Source of the DNA: CAYPNF01 sp964411985
GTDB lineage: Bacteria; Verrucomicrobiota; Verrucomicrobiia; Limisphaerales; J093
Assembly: GCA_964411985.1 (NCBI GenBank)
Contig: CAYPNF010000004.1
Span: 1 to 64,000, forward strand
DNA length: 64,000 nt
Reading direction: 5' to 3'
Shown here piece by piece: positions 29,079 through 37,139 of this stretch. Every line of letters begins with the position of its first letter. Position 1 is the stretch's first letter. The notes beneath the pieces were generated by a model. The model had not been told where the DNA came from. It did not search any database and saw only the letters and a list, made by a program, of their open reading frames with translations. A program made the translations under genes and the position numbers.

Positions 29079-29108
29079 TTGCCATATGCTTGAGTTCGGA
29101 TCTATTGT
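29079..29108 (+). promoter_or_regulatory. Promoter of the AbiE operon, predicted leaderless
   Basis: TTGCCA (29079-29084), an 18-base spacer and TATTGT (29103-29108), with six bases to the GTG start at 29115. This is the same geometry as at the HIT, aroQ and AbrB genes. Confidence 0.45.
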
Positions 29109-29114
29109 TAAAGC

Positions 29115-29855
29115 GTGGTTGTAACTAAACGCCCAAACGTAGTCAGAACTCTGCAGACGGCCTTCCCGCGGGGAACGCCGTTCGACCACCATGAACTGGC
29201 AAAACTGGGGGTTTCATCGGCCTTGGCCCATTACTATTCGAAATCGGGATGGCTGGTGAGACTAGGCCGGGGGGTATTCATGTTTCCAAAAGACACGTTG
29301 CGGCAGGACGATTGCTTAAGATTCCTGTCTCGGCGAATCCCCGGTTTTCATGTGGGTGGCAAAGTCGCCCTGGCATGGCGCGGCATCAGACACAATCTGC
29401 CAGCACGCGAACCACTCTCTTTGTGGGGGCAAAGCAAGGCGAGGTTACCAGACTGGTTCAGGAAGCTCTTCCCTGCTCGCTACACTGCGCGCAACCCTTT
29501 CTCTAAACTGCCCGATAACTTCGGGCTGCAACCGTTGCCGGAAACGCCCAACGGGGCTCTTGTGTCGGTTCCAGAAAGGGCATTACTGGAAATGTTAAGC
29601 GAAGTCGGCGTGCACCAGGGAATCGAGGAGGCCAGGAATATCATGGAGGGGGCAAGAAGTCTGAGGCCTGAGGTGTTGGTGACACTGCTGAAGAAGTGTC
29701 GACGTGTCAAAGTTGTCCGCCTGTGCCTGCAGTGGGCCGAGGAACTGAATCTGCCTTGGGCCGGCCTCGCCAGGGCAGCGGTCGGAAGCCAACTAGGCAG
29801 GAGCCGTTGGACGGCCAAGTTGAAAGACGGCACGACTCTGGTGCTCAAGCCGTGA
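29115..29855 (+). CDS. AbiEi-type antitoxin (type IV toxin-antitoxin system)
   Basis: A 246-residue protein in AbiEi position. The N-terminal part (about 8-60) is a winged-helix domain with HHELAKLGVSSALAHYYSKS and WLVRLGRGVFMFP, as in AbiEi-family DNA-binding antitoxins. The rest is the helical antitoxin region, including ALVSVPERALLEMLSEV. AbiEi represses its operon and counteracts the AbiEii nucleotidyltransferase without binding it stably. The GTG start lies six bases after a -10-like hexamer. The stop TGA overlaps the ATG of the next gene by one base, so the two are translationally coupled. The pair sits between two RAYT remnants. Confidence 0.82.
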   Translation: MVVTKRPNVVRTLQTAFPRGTPFDHHELAKLGVSSALAHYYSKSGWLVRLGRGVFMFPKDTLRQDDCLRFLSRRIPGFHVGGKVALAWRGIRHNLPAREPLSLWGQSKARLPDWFRKLFPARYTARNPFSKLPDNFGLQPLPETPNGALVSVPERALLEMLSEVGVHQGIEEARNIMEGARSLRPEVLVTLLKKCRRVKVVRLCLQWAEELNLPWAGLARAAVGSQLGRSRWTAKLKDGTTLVLKP

Positions 29856-30772
29856 TGGATCAGGCCTACATCGAAGTTGTCCGGCTGTTGCTCGAGAGTG
29901 CTCCAGCCGTGTTCCAGGTACCCCACTTCGCCATGAAGGGCGGCTCTGCAATCAACCTCTTTGTGGAGGAAATGCCTCGGTTGTCGGTGGACATTGACGT
30001 GGTGTTTACTGACCACACAGTAACTCGTGAGGCAGCCTTACAATTCATTTCCTCCGGATTGGCAGGCTCACAAGTCCAACTCTCCAAAGCCGGTCTGGAG
30101 TCCGAGGTATCGGCCACCAAGGACGGCGACGAAGTCAAACTCTTCGTCCGGCGTGGTCGCAATCAGATAAAGGTCGAGGTGAACCATGTCTTTCGTGGGA
30201 CGGTGCTGCCGGTGCAAGCCCGCCAACTCGTCGGCAAAGCGCGCGACCTGTTTACCACGGATCTATCCGTCCCGGTTCTGGCTGTTCCGGAGCTCTACGG
30301 CAGCAAACTCGTGGCGGCAATGGACCGTCAGCATCCGCGAGATCTCTTCGATCTCCGTAGCCTCTTCAACCTTGGCGGACTGACCACGGAGGTGGTCGAG
30401 TGTTTCGTCTGCTATCTCGCGGGACACAATCGCCCCGTGCACGAAGTATTGTTCTCGCGTGACCTGGACCTGGGACCTGCATTTGCGACTGAGTTTAGTG
30501 GCATGCATCGGGAACCCATTTCGTTGGTGGAATTGCAGCAGCTTCGGAATCGTTTGAAGAAGGAACTGCCAGCCGTGCTCACGGCCAATCAGCGTCGGTT
30601 TCTGGTTGGCTTGGTCGAGGGCGAGCCCCCCTTTGAGTTGATGAGCTGCCCGTACCTGGCCAAGCTGCCTGCCATCCGCTGGAAGCTACAGAATGTTTTG
30701 AAGCTCAAGAAGGCGAATCCCCGCAAGTTCGCGCAGCAGGCCGAGCAACTCCGCGAGAAACTCGCCGGCTGA
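29855..30772 (+). CDS. AbiEii-type nucleotidyltransferase toxin
   Basis: A 305-residue AbiEii/AbiGii family protein, a DNA-polymerase-beta-like nucleotidyltransferase. The signature KGGSAINLF is at 28-36 and the metal-binding DxD at 46-48 (SVDIDVVF). A later conserved part reads VPELYGSKLVAAMDRQHPRDLFDL. Family members add nucleotides to tRNA or bind GTP, arresting growth, and are known for phage abortive infection. The ATG at 29855 overlaps the antitoxin stop. Length is normal and the key motifs are intact, so the toxin is probably functional. The C terminus is basic and lysine-rich. Confidence 0.88.
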   Translation: MDQAYIEVVRLLLESAPAVFQVPHFAMKGGSAINLFVEEMPRLSVDIDVVFTDHTVTREAALQFISSGLAGSQVQLSKAGLESEVSATKDGDEVKLFVRRGRNQIKVEVNHVFRGTVLPVQARQLVGKARDLFTTDLSVPVLAVPELYGSKLVAAMDRQHPRDLFDLRSLFNLGGLTTEVVECFVCYLAGHNRPVHEVLFSRDLDLGPAFATEFSGMHREPISLVELQQLRNRLKKELPAVLTANQRRFLVGLVEGEPPFELMSCPYLAKLPAIRWKLQNVLKLKKANPRKFAQQAEQLREKLAG

Positions 30773-30825
30773 GAGCATGGGCAGGCGGTCCGCTGTTCGC
30801 GTTGAAGTGGCTTTGAGTCAGGGGG

Positions 30826-30930
30826 ATGGCACGGCCTAATCGCTTGGAGTATCCGGGAGCGGTGTATCACATGATGGCGCGAGGGAACCAGGGGCGGCGG
30901 ATGCAGATCGCCGCTCTGCGCGAGGCCTAG
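30826..30930 (+). pseudogene. Remnant of a RAYT transposase, copy 2 (N terminus only)
   Basis: ATG 30826 behind GGGGG encodes MARPNRLEYPGAVYHMMARG, an intact RAYT N terminus, then NQGRR. After about residue 25 the similarity ends and the frame stops at 30930, shortly before an assembly gap. Orientation matches copy 1 at 28850. Confidence 0.65.
30865..30884 (+). repeat. 20-bp direct repeat, right copy, flanking the AbiE pair
   Basis: Identical in sequence and orientation to 28883-28902, 1,982 bases away. The AbiE genes lie between the two copies. Confidence 0.8.
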
Positions 30931-30969
30931 CGGCGGACCGGTTTCCGATTTGCTGAGACACGATGAACA

Positions 30970-31069
30970 NNNNNNNNNNNNNNNNNNNNNNNNNNNNNNN
31001 NNNNNNNNNNNNNNNNNNNNNNNNNNNNNNNNNNNNNNNNNNNNNNNNNNNNNNNNNNNNNNNNNNNNN
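30970..31069. other. Assembly gap of 100 N
   Basis: Exactly 100 N, the conventional placeholder for a scaffold gap of unknown size. It abuts a tandem repeat, which probably caused the break. Nothing can be said about its content. Confidence 0.95.
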
Positions 31070-31132
31070 GGATGGACAGGATGGACAGGATGGACAGGAT
31101 GGACAGGATGGACAGGATGGACAGGATGGACA
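31070..31132 (+). repeat. Minisatellite: seven units of GGATGGACA
   Basis: Seven perfect nine-base units directly after the gap, then a degenerate GTATGACA. Because the array starts at the gap edge, its true length is unknown. The nine-base period would keep a reading frame, but the surrounding frames are not protein-like. The region 31133-31278 holds no gene. Confidence 0.95.
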
Positions 31133-31278
31133 GTATGACAAGCAACGGACCCCAGACGTGACAGAACCCCATCGTGCGAATCCTGTTCATCCCGTCCGAA
31201 ATGAAAACCATCGAGTAACACGTCACTCTGCGTGCGTCGGCGGATCAGCTTTCAGCATTGCGGCTCACACCGACCGCA

Positions 31279-32544
31279 CTACTTACCTTGGGCCTGCGGA
31301 TTCGCAGGCACAAGGGGCGGTGCCATCTGGCCAAACAACTCGGCCGGCCAGGACCCAAGGCGTTCGAAACCATCGGTGTTCGGTTGCTTGAACTGGACAT
31401 ACGCCTGCACTTTTCCCTTGGTGGTGCAGGTCATCGCCTTGGCATCTTTGCCCGGCGTGAACACGCTGTAGCCTGCCAGCACGCAATCCTCCAGGTCCAC
31501 GTGAAGCCGCCCCTCGGGTCGGTGCTTCTCCGTGCAGAGAATGCCAGTTGACTTGGCGCCCATCTCCGGCTGGGTGAAGTTCAGAACGATCATTCGGCAG
31601 CGGACAAAGCGCGCTCGGGCGCAGTAGCTGGCGTAGGACATGGCAACCGCGTTGTCAGGGTGGACCAGTGTGCAGTCTTCGAACACCGCGTGTGGATGAC
31701 TGGGCATGGTCTTTTCCCATCCGCCGAGCAGGACGGCTGCAGTGTCTCCCACCCAATCCAGTGCCAGGAAGTAGCAGTGGCGAAACAGGCTCGGCTCCCC
31801 TTCGCGAACGGTGGGATAACAAACGCCGCCTCCAAAGGCACGGCCGATTCCGACACAATCCTCGACGACAACCGTGAATCCTTCGCCGCTCTTGTCGGTC
31901 AGGTCCCAGAACAGCCCAGCGTCTCCGCCCGTCACGTAGAGATGGCGGAAGATCCACCGATCGCAGGCGAGGCTCGAGAAGGTCTTGCGGTTGTGTCCGG
32001 TCGGCCAGTTCTTGTCCGAGGCCGCGAAGGAACTCCACCAGTCCCAGCTCTTGAAGCCCTTCTCCGGATCGCCGGAGTCAACGAGTACCCAACCCTTGGC
32101 CCCGGAACCGAGTTGCCCATCCAAGTCGCCGATCAGGGCGTTGTAGGCTCCCCCAGCGCCCCGGAAAGCCGGCGCCAGATTCGCCTCGGTGTAGGTGTCC
32201 GGTCGAATCAGGATGCGATGGCCGCCTTGGTGGTCGGGTACCGCCGATAGCGCGGCCTGGATGGAGTGGAACGCTTGAGTCCAGCTGGTGCCGTTGGAAT
32301 TGTCGCCGAGCTTGGAGACGTAAAGAGTCGTCCCTTTGTGTCCGGTATAGTCAGTCGCCGATGGATCCCATGTGGCGGCGATGGCGTTGAACGCCGAACT
32401 CAGGCAGAGAGCCAAGCCCAGCAGGAGATGGGGCCAACCGAAGTGGTCGGATGGACACGAAGCAACGGGAGTTGCCCGCAGCGTAGGCAGATGACTTTGG
32501 TTCACGATGTTCTGTGGACAGGCTTTTCTTATGGTTTGAGGCAT
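31279..32544 (-). CDS. Secreted right-handed beta-helix (pectate-lyase-like) protein
   Basis: Up to 421 residues. A hydrophobic export segment (LLLGLALCLSSAFNAIAA) is followed by TTLYVSKLGDNSNGTSW and FHSIQAALSA, the usual opening of DUF1565/pectin-lyase-fold proteins. Short beta-helix-like turns such as VVVEDCVGIGRAF, AVFEDCTLVHPDN and VDLEDCVLAGY then run to the end. Such proteins bind or cleave polysaccharides outside the cell, but no catalytic set is evident. The promoter found at 32575-32547 would start transcription after the ATG at 32544, so the real start may be the in-frame GTG at 32505, which still keeps the signal segment. It is divergent from the GH38-like gene. Confidence 0.75.
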   Translation of the reverse strand: MPQTIRKACPQNIVNQSHLPTLRATPVASCPSDHFGWPHLLLGLALCLSSAFNAIAATWDPSATDYTGHKGTTLYVSKLGDNSNGTSWTQAFHSIQAALSAVPDHQGGHRILIRPDTYTEANLAPAFRGAGGAYNALIGDLDGQLGSGAKGWVLVDSGDPEKGFKSWDWWSSFAASDKNWPTGHNRKTFSSLACDRWIFRHLYVTGGDAGLFWDLTDKSGEGFTVVVEDCVGIGRAFGGGVCYPTVREGEPSLFRHCYFLALDWVGDTAAVLLGGWEKTMPSHPHAVFEDCTLVHPDNAVAMSYASYCARARFVRCRMIVLNFTQPEMGAKSTGILCTEKHRPEGRLHVDLEDCVLAGYSVFTPGKDAKAMTCTTKGKVQAYVQFKQPNTDGFERLGSWPAELFGQMAPPLVPANPQAQGK

Positions 32545-32546
32545 GC

Positions 32547-32575
32547 AGGCTACCCAGATGGAGTGTCGCGGTCAA
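32547..32575 (-). promoter_or_regulatory. Promoter of the beta-helix gene
   Basis: On the minus strand TTGACC (32575-32570), a 17-base spacer and TAGCCT (32552-32547). The expected transcription start is near 32540, inside the longest reading frame, which argues for a downstream translation start. Confidence 0.5.
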
Positions 32576-32642
32576 CGATCACGGCGGAGACCCGTTCTCG
32601 TTGAGCCCGGACTGATGTTTTGGCCATGGCAAAAGTCCTGGT

Positions 32643-32671
32643 TTGATTGCTACCGCCCTGATGGGTATGGT
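32643..32671 (+). promoter_or_regulatory. Promoter of the GH38-like gene
   Basis: TTGATT at 32643-32648, a 17-base spacer and TATGGT at 32666-32671. The transcript would start near 32678, about ten bases before the ATG at 32688. It lies about 70 bases from the divergent beta-helix promoter. Confidence 0.5.
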
Positions 32672-32687
32672 CAGACGTGAACCAACT

Positions 32688-35600
32688 ATGAGACTACCCA
32701 ATTTGAGATCCAGGGTTTTACTGGCGTTTGGTGTGTTCTGCCTGAGCGCCTCGGTGGCTTGCGCAGCAGTCCATGTTCAGACCGAGCAGCTGAATCCCTC
32801 CGACCCGGCGTGGAGATTCAAGGCCATCCCTGGCCCCTCCAAGTCGGACATTGCCACCGGGGCGAAAGTGACGGTTGTTGGCAATCAACTCGAGCCCGCA
32901 GCGGCCGAGTCGGCCGTACTGGTGAACGGAGTCCTACCCAACGACAGCCTGGACTTGTCTGAGGAGGCATTGCTGAGCAACGCCAATCCCAACGGTGGTA
33001 GCTTGGTGATCGACTTGGGCCGAGTGCAGCCGATCGCCGCCGTGACGTCGTATTCCTGGCACGAGTGGGAGGTGGACCAAGGTTCACGCGGGCCGCAGGT
33101 CTACACCCTTTACGGCAGTGCAGCAGAGACCCCTGATCCAGGCAGCCTTGCGGACTGGACCAAGCTTGCCGATGTGGACACACGTCCGAACGCAACAGGT
33201 GAGAAGTGGAACGGGCAGTATGGTGTGTTGGTCAGCGACACCAGCGGGAAGCTCGGGGAGTTCCGGCATTTGCTACTTGCGCTGCGGCGGACGGGTTCGC
33301 CTCTGCAGCCAAATCCGAACCTGACCGGCACCCTGTTCGCCGAGATCGATGTGCACACCGCTGCCTCGCTGGCGCGGGCGGGGGATGCCATGGTTGTGAA
33401 GCGTGCCCCCATCGAGCACGTCTGGGTGGTTTTCAAGACCCATCTTGACATCGGCTATACTGATACCATCGAGGAGGTGCTCAAGAAGTATCGTGTGAAT
33501 ATGATGGAAGGGGCTCTCAAGGTGGTGGAGGCATCCCGCGAGTTGCCGGTGGAGAAGCGATTTTCCTGGACGCTGGCGGGGTGGCCCTTGGCTCACGTTC
33601 TCGGCCCGGAGCAAGATCCTGCCCGGCGAGAGCGTATCGAGCAAGCGGTGCGTGACGGAGCAATCACCTTCCACGCCTTGCCTTATACGACCCATACCGA
33701 AACACAGGACTTGGAAGACCTGGTGCGCGGCCTGGGCTATTCAACCCGCCTTTCGAAGGTTTACGGCCGCCCCCTGCCCATCAGCGCCAAGATGACGGAC
33801 GTTCCTTGCCACTCCTGGGTGATGCCCACCTTGTTGGCACATGCGGGGGTGAAGTTTCTTCAGCTGGGGTGCAATGGCACCAGCGCTTTCGTTCGTGTTC
33901 CTCCTCTGTTCTGGTGGGAAGGACCGGATGGTTCTCGTGTCCTCTGCCACTACACGCCCGACTATGGCTCCGGCCTGTTGCCGCCTCGCAACTGGCCGAG
34001 CCGGCATTATCTGGTGATGGCCATGACGGGGGACAACCATGGTCCGCCCACGGCGGGCGATGTGGAAAACTTGCGAAGGCAGGCCGCAAGACAGTTGCCT
34101 GGGGTCCAGGTCCATTTTGGCACGCTCGACGATTTCGCCAAAGCAGTCATCGCCGAGAACCCCGAACTTTCCGTCGTTCGCGCCGATATGCCGGATACAT
34201 GGATCCACGGCTGGCTTTCGATGCCGATCGAGGCCAAAGCTGCCCACAACCTGCGCCCGCTGGAGCCCGCTCTCGACATGCTGGACACCCAGCTTCGCGC
34301 GTGGGGAGTGGATACCGGCGACCTCGCCCCTGCGCTGGCGGAGGCATACGCGCAAAGCGGGCTTTTCAGCGAGCACACCTTTGGCCCGTGGGGACCCAAG
34401 GGAGGGCCGTGGGAGGGCACCCTCGCTCGGCGCTACCTTTACGGAGCTGAGTGGAAGGAGGCTCGCGCTGCAGGAGCCTACAAGAAATACGAGGGTGCTT
34501 TCGACGATAAGCGCGCCTTCGCTCGCAAGGCCGAGGAGATCGTCCACCGCGAGCTCTCCCAGCGGCTCGAACTTCTGGCCAAGTCCGTGAACGTGGATGG
34601 GAAACGAATCGTCGTGTACAACGCGTTGCCATGGGAACGTTCTGGGTTGGTCGAACTCCCCGGGCAGCCGGGCAGGTTCCTCTTTGCGGACTCCGTGCCA
34701 GCCGGGGGCTACAGAACCTATCAGATGGATCCGACGGGCTCGACCGTCCAGTCTGGACAATCGACTTCGACCACCCTCGAGACGCCTTTCTTCAAGGTCA
34801 CTTTTGACCTCAAACGCGGTGGCATTGCGTCGCTTGTGGACAAGAAGACCAGCCGGGAGCTTGTGGACAAAGCGAGTCCGTACGCCCTGGGGCAGTTCCT
34901 CCACGAACGCTTCGACCATCAACAGATGATCGCTTTTCACGACGCCTACGGCCGCCCCGGCTACTCCTGGTGGAAAGGTGACCTGCCCAAAGACGCCACC
35001 TACGCCGCTCTGACCCCGCCCGCATGGAGTCTCACCGTCCAGCAAGCGGCGGGGGTTGACATAGCCACGCTGACCGCGGCCGACACCCTTGGCTTGGCTA
35101 AAGGTATCGCGTTGGTCATGACCTTCCCGCGCCACCAGCCCTACGTCGACGTCGAGTGGCGGGTGACGGACAAGACGCCCGATCCGATGCCTGAGGGGGG
35201 GTGGCTTTGCTTCCCGTTCGCCGTGGCTCAGCCACAGTTCCTCTTGGGGCGGCTCGGGGGACCGGTTGATCCTGCAAGAGACATCGTCGAGGGTGCCAAC
35301 CGGCACTATTTCTGTCTTCACAGCGGCCTCAACATCCGTGGCCAAGGCGGCACAGGCATCGGCCTCTGCCCGGTAGACTCACCTTGTGTGAGCCTCGAGG
35401 AGCCGGGGCTATGGAAGTTCTCCCTCGACTACGTACCCAAGAAGCCGACTGCCTTCGTCAACCTCTACAACAACGAGTGGAACACCAATTTCCCGGAGTG
35501 GCAGGACGGAAGTTGGTCCAGTCGTGTGCGAGTCTGGCTGACCCGGGGCGGCGGGGTGGGGGAGAACCTCACGGTGCCTTCCTGGGAGGCGCGTCTCCCC

Positions 35601-35918
35601 TTGCTGGCGGTGGCGGCGGAGGGCCCCGCGGGGAAGTTGCCGAAAAAGAAGGCCGGTGTGGCCCTCTCACGTTCTGGCATCCTTGTCACCGCCTTCGGTC
35701 GGAATCCCGATGGGACCGGCACCTTGCTGCGACTGTGGGAACAAGCAGGTCAATCCGGCAAGTGTACGGTACGGCTGCCGGGTGAATTCAGGGTGCGGAG
35801 CGCCCAGCCGGTCAATCTGCGTGGAGAACTCGATGGCCACCCTATCCCGGTTCGGGGACAAAAGTTCACCGCCGTCGTGAGTGGCTACGCCCCGGCCGGT
35901 TTTCTACTTCTTCCTTAG
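32688..35918 (+). CDS. Secreted GH38-like (DUF5054-type) glycoside hydrolase
   Basis: About 1,076 residues. The signal peptide reads RVLLAFGVFCLSASVACA. Residues about 30-235 are a discoidin-like beta-sandwich (LVIDLGRVQPIAAVTSYSW). The catalytic part begins with HVWVVFKTHLDIGYTDT at about 244-260, matching the metal-binding HxD pattern of family 38 alpha-mannosidases. A long region with MTDVPCHSWVMPTLL and FWWEGPDGSRVLCHY follows, and the C-terminal half is beta-rich with VYNALPWERSG, as in GH38 proteins. The family uses zinc to cleave alpha-mannosides. Here the classical nucleophile context is altered, so activity and substrate are uncertain. ATG 32688 was chosen because earlier in-frame codons lie inside the promoter. 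Confidence 0.78.
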   Translation: MRLPNLRSRVLLAFGVFCLSASVACAAVHVQTEQLNPSDPAWRFKAIPGPSKSDIATGAKVTVVGNQLEPAAAESAVLVNGVLPNDSLDLSEEALLSNANPNGGSLVIDLGRVQPIAAVTSYSWHEWEVDQGSRGPQVYTLYGSAAETPDPGSLADWTKLADVDTRPNATGEKWNGQYGVLVSDTSGKLGEFRHLLLALRRTGSPLQPNPNLTGTLFAEIDVHTAASLARAGDAMVVKRAPIEHVWVVFKTHLDIGYTDTIEEVLKKYRVNMMEGALKVVEASRELPVEKRFSWTLAGWPLAHVLGPEQDPARRERIEQAVRDGAITFHALPYTTHTETQDLEDLVRGLGYSTRLSKVYGRPLPISAKMTDVPCHSWVMPTLLAHAGVKFLQLGCNGTSAFVRVPPLFWWEGPDGSRVLCHYTPDYGSGLLPPRNWPSRHYLVMAMTGDNHGPPTAGDVENLRRQAARQLPGVQVHFGTLDDFAKAVIAENPELSVVRADMPDTWIHGWLSMPIEAKAAHNLRPLEPALDMLDTQLRAWGVDTGDLAPALAEAYAQSGLFSEHTFGPWGPKGGPWEGTLARRYLYGAEWKEARAAGAYKKYEGAFDDKRAFARKAEEIVHRELSQRLELLAKSVNVDGKRIVVYNALPWERSGLVELPGQPGRFLFADSVPAGGYRTYQMDPTGSTVQSGQSTSTTLETPFFKVTFDLKRGGIASLVDKKTSRELVDKASPYALGQFLHERFDHQQMIAFHDAYGRPGYSWWKGDLPKDATYAALTPPAWSLTVQQAAGVDIATLTAADTLGLAKGIALVMTFPRHQPYVDVEWRVTDKTPDPMPEGGWLCFPFAVAQPQFLLGRLGGPVDPARDIVEGANRHYFCLHSGLNIRGQGGTGIGLCPVDSPCVSLEEPGLWKFSLDYVPKKPTAFVNLYNNEWNTNFPEWQDGSWSSRVRVWLTRGGGVGENLTVPSWEARLPLLAVAAEGPAGKLPKKKAGVALSRSGILVTAFGRNPDGTGTLLRLWEQAGQSGKCTVRLPGEFRVRSAQPVNLRGELDGHPIPVRGQKFTAVVSGYAPAGFLLLP

Positions 35919-36062
35919 CCGTGTCCATGCAGTTGAACAGGAGGCAGCAGAGAGAGCAGAGCCGTCAGACGGAGTCAGAATCGCTCCTCGCGGTCCGTTC
36001 AAGCGTTCACTGGACGGTGAAAGTGATACGTCCATCTCGATCGTGAGACCGCTCAAGCCTGA

Positions 36063-36467
36063 TCAACCGGGTTGGCCGGATTCGAGGTCGTAGAGCATCC
36101 GCCAGATGCGGTCAAACTCGCCGCGCTCTACCACCTGCAACGGCGTTGAGCCATCGAAGGCGGGATTGGGCGATTTGAGCCATTGGCCGACTTGCTCCGG
36201 CTGCATCACGCGGGCGAGGCCATCCAGCAAGCGATCCATTTCTACCAACGCCTTTTCCTGCTTGGGCGAAGGCAGTACACCTTCACTCCACTTGGCGACG
36301 GAACGCGGCGAGAAACCGGTCAACCGCACCACGACGGGCTGTGGCATTTTGAACGCGGTACGGTAGTGCTGGAGCAGCCCGGCGTAATCCTTCGCCCCCC
36401 GGTGTCTGAACCGGAAGCTCGTGAGTGCCGGATGCCCGATCTTGGGTTTCTTAGCAACGAGTGCCAT
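36063..36467 (-). CDS. Xre/MbcA/ParS-type antitoxin (DUF2384)
   Basis: A 134-residue protein. FSPRSVAKWSEGVLPS in the middle is the Xre-like helix-turn-helix. The C-terminal MQPEQVGQWLKSPNPAFDGS and PLQVVERGEFDRIWRML match the toxin-binding DUF2384 motif (Lxx-PNxxFdGxxPlexi). By family it neutralises a RES-domain toxin and represses its operon. Its gene follows the toxin gene, the reverse of the usual order, with a 20-base palindrome between them. ATG 36467 is preceded by AGAAAG. A TTG six codons upstream (36485) is an alternative start. Confidence 0.85.
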   Translation of the reverse strand: MALVAKKPKIGHPALTSFRFRHRGAKDYAGLLQHYRTAFKMPQPVVVRLTGFSPRSVAKWSEGVLPSPKQEKALVEMDRLLDGLARVMQPEQVGQWLKSPNPAFDGSTPLQVVERGEFDRIWRMLYDLESGQPG

Positions 36468-36486
36468 AACTTTCTGCGTGCACAAT

Positions 36487-36506
36487 AACCTGCATTATTG
36501 CAGGTT
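36487..36506 (-). promoter_or_regulatory. Perfect palindrome between RES and Xre genes, candidate operator
   Basis: AACCTGCA-TTAT-TGCAGGTT: eight-base arms and a four-base centre. It starts directly after the RES stop codon and ends just before the possible TTG start of the Xre gene. It could be the Xre binding site or a small attenuating hairpin; there is no T tract. Confidence 0.5.
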
Positions 36507-37139
36507 TCAAGCCTTCATTCGCACGCCCAGCCTTTCCAGCTTCTTGCCCTCCACGACTTCCACATGGTCGGCTGCGCACACGCCGGGAAAGATGACCACG
36601 TCCACGCCCCGGCGCACGGCGGCGGAACGGGCCAGGAGGCCGCTGCCAGCGGCGGCGGCCACGGCACGGCCGAAAGCCTGGGTCAAACTTTCCTTCCCGG
36701 CGGCCAGCAACTTACGCCAATCTTCGGCTGCCAGTTCCGTCAGGGTCAAATCCAACCCCCGGCGGATGTCTGGATTCGTCAGATCCAGTACGCGGGTCAG
36801 TCGGGCTTCGATGGCCACCAGTAAGCGCGGGCTTTTGGTTTCCATGCCGTAGTAGCGGTCGTTGGCTCTACATTCTTCCAGGGCGGTGGTGTCGGTGGTG
36901 CTACCGTACAGCGTGGCGAGGCCGGGCGCATTCCAACGCCCGCCGCGCCCGCGCGCGCCGTCGCCGCTCAAGACATCTTTTGGGGCGGGGAAATCCACGG
37001 TCTGGAAACGGAAAAGCGTGCCGCGCCACGCTCCGAACCATTCGGAATGCGCGCGAAGCTCTTCGCGCAACTCGGCGAAGCGCGGGTGACGATGAATAGC
37101 GGCGCTCACGCTCGTATTTGAGTAAGAAGTTTTGTTCAA
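36507..37139 (-). CDS. RES domain toxin (ParT/MbcT-like)
   Basis: A 210-residue RES family protein. Visible signature parts are LFRF with Arg44, LSGDGARGRGGRWN (57-70), a Tyr at 78 in LYGS and the glutamates in TTALEEC (88-89). RES toxins degrade NAD+ or transfer ADP-ribose in the cytoplasm, causing growth arrest that the cognate Xre protein blocks. The frame starts with TTG at 37139. A GTG ten codons further on is possible, since the first residues are not conserved. It lies upstream of its antitoxin in the same direction, which is unusual. Confidence 0.85.
   Translation of the reverse strand: MNKTSYSNTSVSAAIHRHPRFAELREELRAHSEWFGAWRGTLFRFQTVDFPAPKDVLSGDGARGRGGRWNAPGLATLYGSTTDTTALEECRANDRYYGMETKSPRLLVAIEARLTRVLDLTNPDIRRGLDLTLTELAAEDWRKLLAAGKESLTQAFGRAVAAAAGSGLLARSAAVRRGVDVVIFPGVCAADHVEVVEGKKLERLGVRMKA

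Noticed and set aside
31070..31132. CRISPR array
   Set aside because: The units are nine bases with no spacers, which makes it a minisatellite.
30589..31221. Minus-strand frame through the 100-N gap with repeated HPV residues
   Set aside because: It consists of minisatellite translation and N, and overlaps the AbiEii gene.
33741..35345. Long open frame (534 codons) on the minus strand
   Set aside because: It lies wholly inside the GH38-like gene, with no family motif; GC-rich codon use leaves the opposite strand open.
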